5,230 nucleotides of DNA from Betaproteobacteria bacterium (lineage in GTDB: Bacteria > Pseudomonadota > Gammaproteobacteria > Burkholderiales > Burkholderiaceae_E). The position numbers were made by a program, and so were the translations under genes. The notes below the pieces were generated by a model. The model worked only from the letters and a program-made list of their open reading frames with translations, was not told where the DNA came from and made no database searches. Location of the stretch: assembly GCA_016868095.1 (NCBI GenBank), contig VGHV01000200.1, positions 1 to 5,230 on the forward strand. The letters are read 5' to 3'. This document shows, in pieces, positions 1 through 5,230 of this stretch. Every line of letters begins with the position of its first letter. Position 1 is the stretch's first letter.

Positions 1-259
1 CACCGTGGGTCGCGCACACAAGATACTGGCCGGTGTCATCGAAAAATGCGCCCTCCAGCCAGTCAAGCTCTAATGGCACGTGGGCGCAGCGGTTTAGATA
101 GGCGTGGGCCCTGCCCTGAAATTGCACAACGAAGGCTGAAACCGCGCCGCCCGGGCCAGGTATCAAGGTTCTCAGGCCGGTGCCGCCATCTTGCAAGTCA
201 TGCGCGCTTCCCGCGTCGGTCCAAACCGTTTTCCATGTCGAGTTAGTCGAGTCAGTCAT
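1..259 (-). CDS. Rieske-type [2Fe-2S] ferredoxin-like protein, C-terminus cut by window edge
   Basis: Reading leftward from ATG at 259-257, 86 codons stay open to the window edge. They show a Rieske cluster-binding pattern: C58-A-H60 in 'LNRCAHVPLELDW' and C82-A-T-H85 in 'YLVCATHG', giving CxH, 21 residues, CxxH. In this family the two Cys and two His ligate a [2Fe-2S] cluster used for electron transfer. No signal peptide or membrane segment precedes the motif (the N-terminus is polar, MTDSTNSTWK), so it is probably a cytoplasmic stand-alone Rieske domain rather than a cytochrome bc1 subunit. Its ATG overlaps the TGA of the upstream HAD gene (ATGA), and only a weak Shine-Dalgarno is visible, so translational coupling is likely. 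As I recall, a small Rieske gene in this position after rluC and a HAD gene is common in Betaproteobacteria. Its redox partner and substrate are unknown. The C-terminal part lies outside the window. Confidence 0.9.
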   Translation of the reverse strand, partial: MTDSTNSTWKTVWTDAGSAHDLQDGGTGLRTLIPGPGGAVSAFVVQFQGRAHAYLNRCAHVPLELDWLEGAFFDDTGQYLVCATHG

Positions 260-912
260 GGGCTAACCTGGGCGTCCAACCATAGGGCTAAAGTGGGCGT
301 GTCAGCAAAAATCGCTTCGGGTTGAGCAAGCGCGAGATCTTCTGCACTGTGAGCGCCGTAGCTTACTGCGACCGCCCGAGTACCCGCGGCTGCGGCCATT
401 TCAAGGTCATGGGTTGTGTCACCAATCATCACCGCGCGGGAAGCCTGAATGTCGAGCGAACTCAGCAAATCAAGCAGCATCCAAGGATGGGGTTTGGGAT
501 GTCCTTCGTCTGCGGTTCGCGTTTCAGTAAAGAATCGGCGCCAACCGGTTTGTTCGAGCATGCGATTCAGGCCCAGCCGAGACTTCCCGGTGGCAATCGC
601 CATAGGTACCCCAAGACTTTGCAGTCGCTCAAGCATGGGTACAACGCCCTCAAAGGCACCAAGCGCTGGTTCGCTATGAAGGTAATGGTGGCGATATCGA
701 TCGACGAACGCTGCCACGCGTTCCTGAGGCAAATCGGGTACGGCGTACTTAAGACTATCGTGAAGACCAAGGCCAATGACCCAGGCCGCCCTCTTCCTAT
801 CAGGCACCTCAAGCCCGAGATCACGCGCTGCCGACTGGATGCTATGGGCTATCGCACCCGTTGAATCCATCAAGGTTCCGTCCCAGTCAAAAACCACAAG
901 ATCCAATGCCAC
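256..912 (-). CDS. HAD-superfamily hydrolase, phosphoglycolate phosphatase-like (subfamily IA)
   Basis: This 218-residue protein carries all four HAD motifs. Motif I is DWDGTLMDS with nucleophile D9 and acid/base D11; motif II is ATGK with T108; motif III has K140 in 'GHPKPHP'; motif IV is 'MIGDTTHDLEMA' with D165 and D169 for Mg2+. A helical cap between about residues 17 and 88 fits a C1-type cap, as in Gph-like phosphatases. Length is normal for the family. The expected chemistry is Mg-dependent phosphate monoester hydrolysis in the cytoplasm. The substrate is not determinable from sequence; phosphoglycolate, a nucleotide or another small phosphate are all possible. The start is GTG at 912-910: an AAAAGGA site sits six bases upstream, and the nearby ATG at 914 is out of frame. 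The gene follows rluC by 24 nt and overlaps the Rieske gene, so it is the middle gene of a probable operon. Confidence 0.93.
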   Translation of the reverse strand: MALDLVVFDWDGTLMDSTGAIAHSIQSAARDLGLEVPDRKRAAWVIGLGLHDSLKYAVPDLPQERVAAFVDRYRHHYLHSEPALGAFEGVVPMLERLQSLGVPMAIATGKSRLGLNRMLEQTGWRRFFTETRTADEGHPKPHPWMLLDLLSSLDIQASRAVMIGDTTHDLEMAAAAGTRAVAVSYGAHSAEDLALAQPEAIFADTPTLALWLDAQVSP

Positions 913-918
913 ATCGAT

Positions 919-925
919 TCCTTTT
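919..925 (-). promoter_or_regulatory. Ribosome binding site for the HAD gene
   Basis: On the minus strand AAAAGGA lies six bases before the GTG at 912. This decides the GTG start over the overlapping out-of-frame ATG at 914-912. The site falls in the 24-nt gap after the rluC stop codon, so the HAD gene can load ribosomes independently within the shared transcript. Confidence 0.65.
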
Positions 926-936
926 CTATGCCTTGC

Positions 937-1923
937 TTAAGATTCAACGCCGCTTGCCCACGGCTTAAAGCTCAGCGGGACTGGTGCACAAAAGCACAAA
1001 CGTCCACCGCTTGCCTGAGGCCAGGCGAGCTCGAGTCGCCAAGCATGTAATAGCATTCTTCGTAGTCCTTGGGTTCGCAAATGGCGATTCAGCGCGAAAT
1101 CGCCATAGCGCTCATCCCCAAGAATTGGAAAGCCTTCGTGCGCTAAATGAACCCGGATTTGGTGGGTGCGACCTGTTTCAATACGAACTAAGACCGTCGA
1201 AATCTGGCTTGGTATGTCCCGCTCGAGGCTGCCCAGGCCACGGATGACTGAGACGGCTTCCACGCCTTCTTGTTCAACACGAACAACCCGCTCTCCGGCA
1301 GCGCCGGTGTAGCGTTGAAGGCGATGGCGTAACACGCGATCACGCTTGGGTACTCGTCCGCTTACCACGGCGATATAGTGCTTTTCACTGACTCGCTCTC
1401 GGAAGGCGCGATGGAGTTGCAGCAAGGCATTGCGCCGTTTGGCGAGCACCAAAACGCCAGAGGTCTCGCGATCGAGTCGGTGTCCGAGCTCCAGGAAGGC
1501 CAGTTCGGGTCGTTGTAAACGAAGCCACTCGATGAGTCCTCGGCTTATCCCGCTACCGCCGTGAACGGCCACACCTGCGGGCTTATCAATGACCAGGAGC
1601 AACTCGTCTTCGAACAAGACCGCAAACGATGGGCTTTCCATCGTTGAAGCGGGCTTTCCAAGGGTCTTTTGCGAGGCTTCGGTCTGCCCGTGCAACTTTG
1701 ACTGGGTCAGGTCTCTCAGGGGTGGTATGCGCAAATCCTCGCCACCCTCGAGTCGATGTTGAGCATCCACTCGTTTGCCATTTAAGCGAACCTCCCCACT
1801 GCGGATCATGCGATAGATCCTGGTTTTTGGCAGTGACTTGAGCCTAGCAATCAAATAGTTGTCGAGCCGCTGTCCCGCGTACTCGGGGTCGACAACACTG
1901 TGCTGCGCGTTATGCCATGTCAT
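937..1923 (-). CDS. rluC: 23S rRNA pseudouridine synthase RluC
   Basis: The 328-residue protein has an N-terminal S4 RNA-binding domain (about 16-68, 'AGQRLDNYL' to 'LRIPP') and then a RluA-family catalytic domain. The catalytic motif HRLDRETSG spans 148-156 with the nucleophilic D151; the conserved 'KPAGVAVHGG' (114-123) and 'GRTHQIRVH' (251-259) blocks are present. Length and domain order match E. coli RluC (about 319 residues), which makes pseudouridines 955, 2504 and 2580 in 23S rRNA. Divergent placement next to rne supports RluC over RluA or RluD. A linker of about 30 residues between the domains (69-98) looks poorly conserved. ATG at 1923 is the first possible start after the in-frame stop at 1968-1966, and S4 homology begins soon after it. 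No Shine-Dalgarno is visible upstream; instead TATAAC (minus strand, 1933-1928) sits almost on the start codon, which raises a leaderless or very short leader possibility. Confidence 0.95.
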   Translation of the reverse strand: MTWHNAQHSVVDPEYAGQRLDNYLIARLKSLPKTRIYRMIRSGEVRLNGKRVDAQHRLEGGEDLRIPPLRDLTQSKLHGQTEASQKTLGKPASTMESPSFAVLFEDELLLVIDKPAGVAVHGGSGISRGLIEWLRLQRPELAFLELGHRLDRETSGVLVLAKRRNALLQLHRAFRERVSEKHYIAVVSGRVPKRDRVLRHRLQRYTGAAGERVVRVEQEGVEAVSVIRGLGSLERDIPSQISTVLVRIETGRTHQIRVHLAHEGFPILGDERYGDFALNRHLRTQGLRRMLLHAWRLELAWPQASGGRLCFCAPVPLSFKPWASGVES

Positions 1924-1929
1924 GTGGGT

Positions 1930-1935
1930 TATACT
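1930..1935 (+). promoter_or_regulatory. Candidate -10 element for rne (TATACT)
   Basis: TATACT on the plus strand matches the sigma-70 -10 consensus at five of six bases. No good -35 element stands at the proper distance (TTATGC at 1910-1915 leaves only 14 bases). Transcription from here would begin near 1942 and give a leader of roughly 390 nt. The same bases read on the minus strand give TATAAC, a candidate -10 for rluC. A weaker alternative for rne is TTAACG (1966-1971) with TTTATG (1989-1994). None is strongly supported. Confidence 0.25.
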
Positions 1936-2056
1936 GGTTTGTCTGAGTAAAGATCCGGACTCGGGTTAACGCCTGCGATGTATGCGGTTTTATGTCGTCA
2001 ACACCAGTCCGAAGTCGCGCAAGAGGCTCGTATTGTGCCTTAAAGCCCCGAAATAT

Positions 2057-2070
2057 GCGGCCTTAGCCGC
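2057..2070 (+). other. Leader stem-loop 1 upstream of rne
   Basis: GCGGC (2057-2061) pairs fully with GCCGC (2066-2070) around a CTTA tetraloop. The stem is five GC-only pairs. No U-tract follows, so it is not a terminator. It is the first clear hairpin of the series in the putative rne leader. Confidence 0.45.
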
Positions 2071-2086
2071 CCGAAATCGGCGCCTA

Positions 2087-2116
2087 GCGCGTCATCCAGA
2101 CAAACGAATGATGCGC
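2087..2116 (+). other. Leader stem-loop 2 upstream of rne (9-bp stem)
   Basis: GCGCGTCAT (2087-2095) pairs with ATGATGCGC (2108-2116) over nine positions, eight Watson-Crick and one G-U (G2091 with U2112). It encloses a 12-nt A-rich loop (2096-2107). The single G-U pair means the fold is favoured in the plus-strand RNA; the minus strand would have an A-C mismatch there. That orientation fits a function in the rne transcript. Confidence 0.55.
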
Positions 2117-2117
2117 G

Positions 2118-2136
2118 GCTCCGGATGGTCCGGGGT
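2118..2136 (+). other. Leader stem-loop 3 upstream of rne
   Basis: CCGGA (2121-2125) pairs with TCCGG (2129-2133) around a TGG loop. The stem extends outward through U2120-G2134, C2119-G2135 and G2118-U2136, giving eight pairs with two G-U wobbles that again favour the plus-strand RNA. It begins one base after stem-loop 2, so the two could stack coaxially. No U-tract follows. Confidence 0.5.
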
Positions 2137-2146
2137 GCCTGGCGAG

Positions 2147-2181
2147 CGAGACAGTTTCTCGATCCTTACGATGAAAAGGAT
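2147..2181 (+). other. Two adjacent small leader stem-loops upstream of rne
   Basis: CGAGA (2147-2151) pairs with TCTCG (2157-2161) around CAGTT. Immediately next, ATCCTT (2162-2167) pairs with AAGGAT (2176-2181) around an 8-nt loop. The helices abut without a spacer. Each is modest on its own; they are listed because they continue the series. A few U residues follow the second one (2181-2186 reads TTCTTT), but the stem is too weak for a convincing terminator. Confidence 0.35.
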
Positions 2182-2251
2182 TCTTTGCAGCAATGGCTTT
2201 TACTGAGGCTTATAGACGGCTTATGAAGGTGAATTAAGCGCTGCGAACACA

Positions 2252-2287
2252 CCCGGTCGCGCCGGGAAGAGCGACTGCTCTCGTTCC
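2252..2287 (+). other. Two leader stem-loops close to the rne ribosome site, partly exclusive
   Basis: CCCGG (2252-2256) pairs with CCGGG (2262-2266) around TCGCG. Next, AGAGC (2268-2272) pairs with GCTCT (2277-2281) around GACT. Alternatively GGAA (2265-2268) can pair with TTCC (2284-2287) outside the GAGC/GCTC core, which would break the first helix. The competing folds lie about 33-80 nt before the rne start codon, a position from which structure could influence translation or RNase access. That role is inference. Confidence 0.4.
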
Positions 2288-2319
2288 ATTGGGCTGGCAA
2301 CGCAAGCCACGCCGGTGCG

Positions 2320-2325
2320 AAGGAG
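2320..2325 (+). promoter_or_regulatory. Ribosome binding site for rne
   Basis: AAGGAG lies five bases upstream of ATG 2331, a strong site at good spacing. It fixes the rne start, and the conserved N-terminus MKRMLFNAT of RNase E begins exactly there. Confidence 0.85.
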
Positions 2326-2330
2326 TGCAA

Positions 2331-5230
2331 ATGAAGCGAATGTTGTTTAACGCAACCCATGCCGAAGAGCTCAGGGTTGCAATTGTCGACGGTCAAAAGC
2401 TGATCGACATTGATATCGAAAGCGCTGGACGAGAGTCTCGCAAGAGTAATATTTACAAGGCCGTGGTCACTCGCGTAGAGCCTAGTCTTGAAGCCTGCTT
2501 TGTAAACTACGGCGAAGACCGCCACGGTTTTCTCCCTTTTAAGGAAATCTCCCGTTCCTACTTTAAGCAAGGCGGCGAGGCGGGTCGCGCGCGCATTCAG
2601 GATGTGATCGCCGAAGGTCAAGAACTCATTGTTCAGGTGGAGAAAGAAGAGCGCGGCAATAAGGGTGCCGCTCTCACAACCCTGATATCACTTGCTGGGC
2701 GCTACCTTGTTTTGATGCCCAACAACCCGAGAGGTGGTGGTGTCTCGCGGCGTATCGAAGGGGGGGATCGCCAGGAATTGCGTGAGACGATGGAAAAGCT
2801 CCAGGTCCCCTCGGGCATGAGCTTAATCGCACGTACAGCAGGTATCGGTAGAAGTGCCGAGGAGTTACAGTGGGATCTTAATTATTTACTTCAACTGTGG
2901 CGTGCGATCGAGGCGGCGGCTAACGACAATAGAGCCCCGATGCTGATTTATCTTGAATCGAGCCTGGTGATCCGAGCGATCCGCGATTACTTTTCGCCCG
3001 ACATTGGCGAGATCCTGATCGATACCGAAGATATTTACGAGCAGGCAAGAGCCTTCATGTCGGTGGTGATGCCCGATAACATGGGTCGCGTGAAGCGTTA
3101 CAGCGACGATGTGCCCTTGTTCTCGCGCTTTCAAATTGAGCATCAGATCGAAACTGCCCACTCAAGGGTGGTTCCGCTGCCCTCGGGTGGTGCCATTGTC
3201 ATTGACCACACAGAAGCGCTGGTTGCCATCGACGTGAATTCAGCGCGTGCAACCCGTGGAAGCGATATCGAAGAAACTGCGATGCGCACCAATATCGAGG
3301 CAGCTGATGAAGCTGCCCGTCAGATGCGCTTGCGCGACTTAGGCGGATTGATCGTTATCGATTTCATCGACATGGAGTCGAGTAAAAATCAACGCGAGGT
3401 TGAGTCCCGACTCAAAGATGCCCTTCACTATGACCGCGCACGAGTTCAAATGGGGAAAATCAGCCGATTTGGGCTGATGGAGTTGTCGCGCCAACGCTTG
3501 CGCCCCGCCCTCAATGAGGGCTCGCACATGACATGCCCGCGTTGCAATGGGACCGGTGTCATTCGGGATGTGGAGTCGTCTGCGCTGCATGTGCTGCGCG
3601 TGATTCAAGAAGAGTCGATGAAGGAAGGGAGCGCAGCGGTTCACGCCCAAGTGCCTGTCGAAGTTGCGACCTACTTGCTCAACGAAAAGCGGGCTGAGAT
3701 CCACAAAATGGAGGCTCGCTTGAGGGTTGAGATCATTCTTATTCCCAACAAGTATCTGGAAACGCCGCACTACAAGCTTGATCGCCTTAAGCATGACGAT
3801 GAGCGGCTGGGTTCGTATCGAGTGAGCTACGCGCTTGCCGATGGGCCGCAAGAGGATACGAGCTTTCTGGATTCAAAATTTGATGGCCACAGAAAGCCTC
3901 AAGAAGCTGCTGTCAAAGGCATCACGCCAACGGCGCCTGCCCCAAGTAGCCCGGCAGATCGTCAGGGTCCAGTGGCTGGGCCTTCCCCTGCAGCGGGACG
4001 ACCATCTGGCCGTATGGATGCCGCCAACAACCCAAGCCATCAAGCACGGGCGACATCGGCAGGCGCTCCCGCTAGCCCGGCGCCTGCCTCTGTCCCCTCG
4101 AGTGAGGGTTTCCTGGGCAAGGTCTTGGGATGGTTTAGACGCAAACCCGCTAATGAGGCCAGGGCTGAACAAGCAAGTCCAAATGCAGCGGCCGCCTCGG
4201 TTCAAACCGGTAGCGCGGTTTCCGGGCCAGCTAGCGGCACACCCGATTCAGCTGAAGCGCGCTCGGATGGGCGTGAGCGCAGAGGGCGTGACCGCCGCGA
4301 GCGGGGTGGCCAGCGTACAGATCGCGGTGAACGTGGCGAGCGCCAAGATCGTGGCGATCGAAGTGTGCGCCAAGACCGCGGTGATCGTGGTCAACCCAGA
4401 ACTGATCGACAAGACAGAGATGACAGAGGCGAGCGCTCTGATCAACGTGGCGAACAGACGGATCGGCAAGAACGTGGCGATGTACGGACTGAAGCAAGCG
4501 ATACGCGCGAGCGTTCAACACGAACCGAACGAGGCGAACGGGCTGAACGAAGCGATCGTGGTGAGCGTGGTGAGCGTGGTGAGCGCCGTGACAGACGCAA
4601 ACGAAGCGACCAAGAGGACAGCCAACAAGACCCGCAGGCACTGCTGCCACTCGCGTCAACTGACCCAGGCGCGATTCAAGCGGCGGCTACGCCGGCAGTT
4701 GTACCTACCAATGAGGCTGCTGCAGACGAGGAAGACAACCAGGACGGTTCAGACCGACCCAAGCGTCGTCGTCGACGCTCGCGCCGAGCGACGGGCGCTG
4801 ACGAAGGCGGACTCGGTGTTGAGGTTGGCGAATCATTACAAGCTGGAAGCGAGCCCGGCAGCTCCAATGTGCCAAACGAGCCTCCAGTGGCGCCGCTCGA
4901 TGAGCTGCCTAAGGCGGCAACAGAGACGGTTGTTACCGAATCAAAGGCAGCTGAAGCAACGGAGCCTATGGCGGCAAATCAGGCTGCTGTGGAGGTTCGA
5001 TCCATCGAAGTGGTTCAGCCTGTTGGAGCGGTCGCGGCCTTGACACCGAGCAGTCCAGCTGCAATGGCTGACACTCAAGAAGCGAAGCTTGAAATGCAAA
5101 AGGTCAGTGCCATAGCTTCTCCCGAGCCTCAATCGCCGGTACCCTCCCCAGAGGCGCAAGCGCCGGTACCCTCTCCAGAGGCGCAAGCGCCGGTAACCTC
5201 CCCCGAGCTTCAACCGCCTGCGCCCTCACC
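2331..5230 (+). CDS. rne: Ribonuclease E, 3' end beyond the window
   Basis: The frame is open for 966 codons from ATG 2331 to the right edge. The N-terminal half is a complete catalytic core: N-terminal segment [10 protein letters not shown]1 domain (about 38-120), 5'-monophosphate sensor with R168-T169 in 'ARTAGIG' (E. coli R169/T170), the DNase I-like active site with D301 ('VAIDVNSAR') and D344 ('IVIDFIDM') matching E. coli D303/D346, and the Zn-link C402-P-R-C405. The small domain runs to about residue 510. The enzyme is an endoribonuclease for mRNA decay and for rRNA and tRNA maturation, and it usually organises a degradosome at the inner membrane. The tail is disordered and repetitive: an amphipathic helix at 593-605, an R/G/D/E-rich stretch at 644-758, a polybasic motif at 810-819, then Ala/Glu/Pro-rich sequence ending in 9-residue repeats. 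The tail excludes RNase G, which lacks one. Degradosome partner sites could not be identified. It is probably autoregulated through its leader. Confidence 0.98.
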   Translation, partial: MKRMLFNATHAEELRVAIVDGQKLIDIDIESAGRESRKSNIYKAVVTRVEPSLEACFVNYGEDRHGFLPFKEISRSYFKQGGEAGRARIQDVIAEGQELIVQVEKEERGNKGAALTTLISLAGRYLVLMPNNPRGGGVSRRIEGGDRQELRETMEKLQVPSGMSLIARTAGIGRSAEELQWDLNYLLQLWRAIEAAANDNRAPMLIYLESSLVIRAIRDYFSPDIGEILIDTEDIYEQARAFMSVVMPDNMGRVKRYSDDVPLFSRFQIEHQIETAHSRVVPLPSGGAIVIDHTEALVAIDVNSARATRGSDIEETAMRTNIEAADEAARQMRLRDLGGLIVIDFIDMESSKNQREVESRLKDALHYDRARVQMGKISRFGLMELSRQRLRPALNEGSHMTCPRCNGTGVIRDVESSALHVLRVIQEESMKEGSAAVHAQVPVEVATYLLNEKRAEIHKMEARLRVEIILIPNKYLETPHYKLDRLKHDDERLGSYRVSYALADGPQEDTSFLDSKFDGHRKPQEAAVKGITPTAPAPSSPADRQGPVAGPSPAAGRPSGRMDAANNPSHQARATSAGAPASPAPASVPSSEGFLGKVLGWFRRKPANEARAEQASPNAAAASVQTGSAVSGPASGTPDSAEARSDGRERRGRDRRERGGQRTDRGERGERQDRGDRSVRQDRGDRGQPRTDRQDRDDRGERSDQRGEQTDRQERGDVRTEASDTRERSTRTERGERAERSDRGERGERGERRDRRKRSDQEDSQQDPQALLPLASTDPGAIQAAATPAVVPTNEAAADEEDNQDGSDRPKRRRRRSRRATGADEGGLGVEVGESLQAGSEPGSSNVPNEPPVAPLDELPKAATETVVTESKAAEATEPMAANQAAVEVRSIEVVQPVGAVAALTPSSPAAMADTQEAKLEMQKVSAIASPEPQSPVPSPEAQAPVPSPEAQAPVTSPELQPPAPS
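4107..4145 (+). other. RNase E amphipathic membrane-anchor-like segment
   Basis: Residues 593-605 of RNase E read [13 protein letters not shown]. Hydrophobic F594, L595, V598, L599, W601 and F602 could lie on one face of a helix, ending in a basic cluster. E. coli RNase E is held to the inner membrane by a comparable amphipathic helix just after the catalytic half (about residues 568-582). The position just past the core, flanked by Pro/Ala/Ser-rich linkers, makes membrane targeting the likely role. Confidence 0.7.
4260..4604 (+). repeat. R/G/D/E-rich low-complexity region of RNase E
   Basis: Residues 644-758 consist largely of short variants of D/E-R-G, such as [15 protein letters not shown] and [16 protein letters not shown]. 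The stretch has dense alternating charge and almost no hydrophobic residues. Arginine-rich tail segments of RNase E bind RNA (compare AR1/AR2 of E. coli), and such sequence can also promote condensates, as shown for Caulobacter RNase E. Coding of GAG/GAT-CGT-GGT type units makes the DNA internally repetitive and opens misleading frames on both strands. Confidence 0.75.
4554..4589 (+). repeat. 9-bp tandem repeat (about 4 copies) within rne
   Basis: Four 9-bp units at 4554, 4563, 4572 and 4581 encode [12 protein letters not shown]. The second and third are identical (GAGCGTGGT); the first differs by one base and the last by two. The array is in frame, so copy-number change would lengthen or shorten the RNA-binding stretch by three residues without disrupting rne. 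Confidence 0.8.
4758..4787 (+). other. Second polybasic motif in the RNase E tail
   Basis: Residues 810-819 read [10 protein letters not shown], preceded by an acidic patch ([12 protein letters not shown]). A short arginine cluster separated from the first basic region suggests a second RNA-binding patch. Assignment to AR2 or any specific partner site is not possible from sequence alone. Confidence 0.55.
5118..5230 (+). repeat. 27-bp tandem repeat in the 3' part of rne, running off the window
   Basis: Four full 27-bp units start at 5118, 5145, 5172 and 5199, and a fifth begins at 5226 and is cut by the edge. They encode [27 protein letters not shown] and SPELQPPAP. Units 2 and 3 differ at only two bases; the outer units have diverged. 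The array is in frame with rne, and the product is a Pro-rich, acidic, probably extended linker. The total copy number is unknown because the window ends here. Confidence 0.9.

Larger units (their letters stand above)
1924..2330. promoter_or_regulatory. Divergent rluC/rne intergenic region and probable long rne leader
   Basis: This 407-nt stretch separates the two divergent genes. No frame in it codes for a recognisable protein; the longest open frame (1982-2206, 74 codons, plus strand) has an unconvincing arginine-rich product and no clear ribosome site. It holds a string of potential stem-loops from 2057 to 2281, listed separately, and AU-richer stretches around 2181-2245. In enteric bacteria rne has a leader of about 360 nt whose hairpins let RNase E cleave its own mRNA and limit its own level. 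The similar length and structure here suggest the same arrangement, but I see no sequence identity to the enteric elements and have not folded the region by computer. Confidence 0.6.

Noticed and set aside
46..246. A 66-codon plus-strand open frame at the left edge
   Set aside because: It is antisense to the Rieske gene, which carries both cluster-binding motifs and overlaps the HAD stop in ATGA fashion.
322..864. A 180-codon plus-strand open frame
   Set aside because: It lies entirely antisense to the HAD gene, whose frame shows all four catalytic motifs. The plus-strand product has no recognisable features.
2162..2186. Stem-loop followed by a short T-rich run, as an intrinsic terminator or attenuator before rne
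   Set aside because: The stem is only six pairs with an eight-base loop and the T-run is short and interrupted. It is too weak to call a terminator.
1982..2206. A 74-codon open frame in the intergenic region as a possible leader peptide
   Set aside because: No clear Shine-Dalgarno, arginine-rich product typical of GC-rich non-coding frames, and the same bases form stem-loops. Conservation in relatives would be needed to revive it.
2185..2216. TTGCAG (2185-2190) with TATAGA (2211-2216) as a proximal rne promoter
   Set aside because: The spacer is 20 bases, outside the usual 16-18, and the elements match the consensus only moderately. I do not list it.
2166..2621. Minus-strand 151-codon open frame across the rne start
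   Set aside because: It is antisense to the conserved rne N-terminus and its ribosome site, and the product is unrecognisable.
4231..4659. Minus-strand open frame with His/Ala repeats (HHAHHAHH)
   Set aside because: This is the antisense reading of the 9-bp GAGCGTGGT repeats of rne. There is no family resemblance and no independent signals.
3835..5043. A 402-codon open frame on the plus strand overlapping rne in another frame
   Set aside because: It lies wholly inside rne in the +1 frame. Its product is arginine- and glutamine-rich with monotonous Val/Ser runs that come from shifted reading of the D/E-R-G coding repeats. It has no recognisable domain or good ribosome site, while the rne frame there continues from the conserved core. 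It is long only because of biased composition.

Overview
The window looks like a chromosomal housekeeping locus from a betaproteobacterium, probably in or near Burkholderiales. This rests on three things read from the sequence. The RNase E catalytic half resembles betaproteobacterial RNase E very closely. The leftward cluster has the order rluC, HAD hydrolase, small Rieske protein, which I recall as typical of that group. The composition is moderately GC-rich. The genus cannot be fixed from the sequence alone.

Layout. Leftward (minus strand): a Rieske-type [2Fe-2S] protein gene cut by the left edge (1-259), a HAD phosphatase-like hydrolase (256-912) and the 23S rRNA pseudouridine synthase gene rluC (937-1923). 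Transcription runs rluC, then HAD, then Rieske. There are 24 nt between rluC and HAD, and an ATGA stop/start overlap between HAD and Rieske, so the three are probably one operon. Then comes a 407-nt divergent intergenic region (1924-2330) with no convincing gene but a dense series of potential stem-loops. Rightward (plus strand): rne, encoding RNase E, from 2331 to the right edge and still open there (966 complete codons visible).

Function. RluC modifies 23S rRNA, and RNase E processes rRNA and tRNA precursors and decays mRNA, so the divergent pair are both RNA-metabolism genes. The HAD and Rieske proteins have no obvious direct link to RNA. The long structured leader in front of rne parallels the long rne leader of enteric bacteria, through which RNase E limits its own synthesis. 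That parallel is inference here.

The most distinctive sequence is the non-catalytic tail of RNase E. It has an amphipathic membrane-anchor-like helix, an R/G/D/E-rich low-complexity stretch with 9-nt repeats, a second polybasic motif, and a 27-bp tandem repeat (SPEAQAPVP type) running off the window. The skewed composition of the tail opens long reading frames in other frames and on the other strand; I regard these as shadows. I found no tRNA, rRNA, CRISPR array, insertion sequence or phage signature, and no evidence of a novel system. The best leads are the rne leader and the repeat-rich tail.
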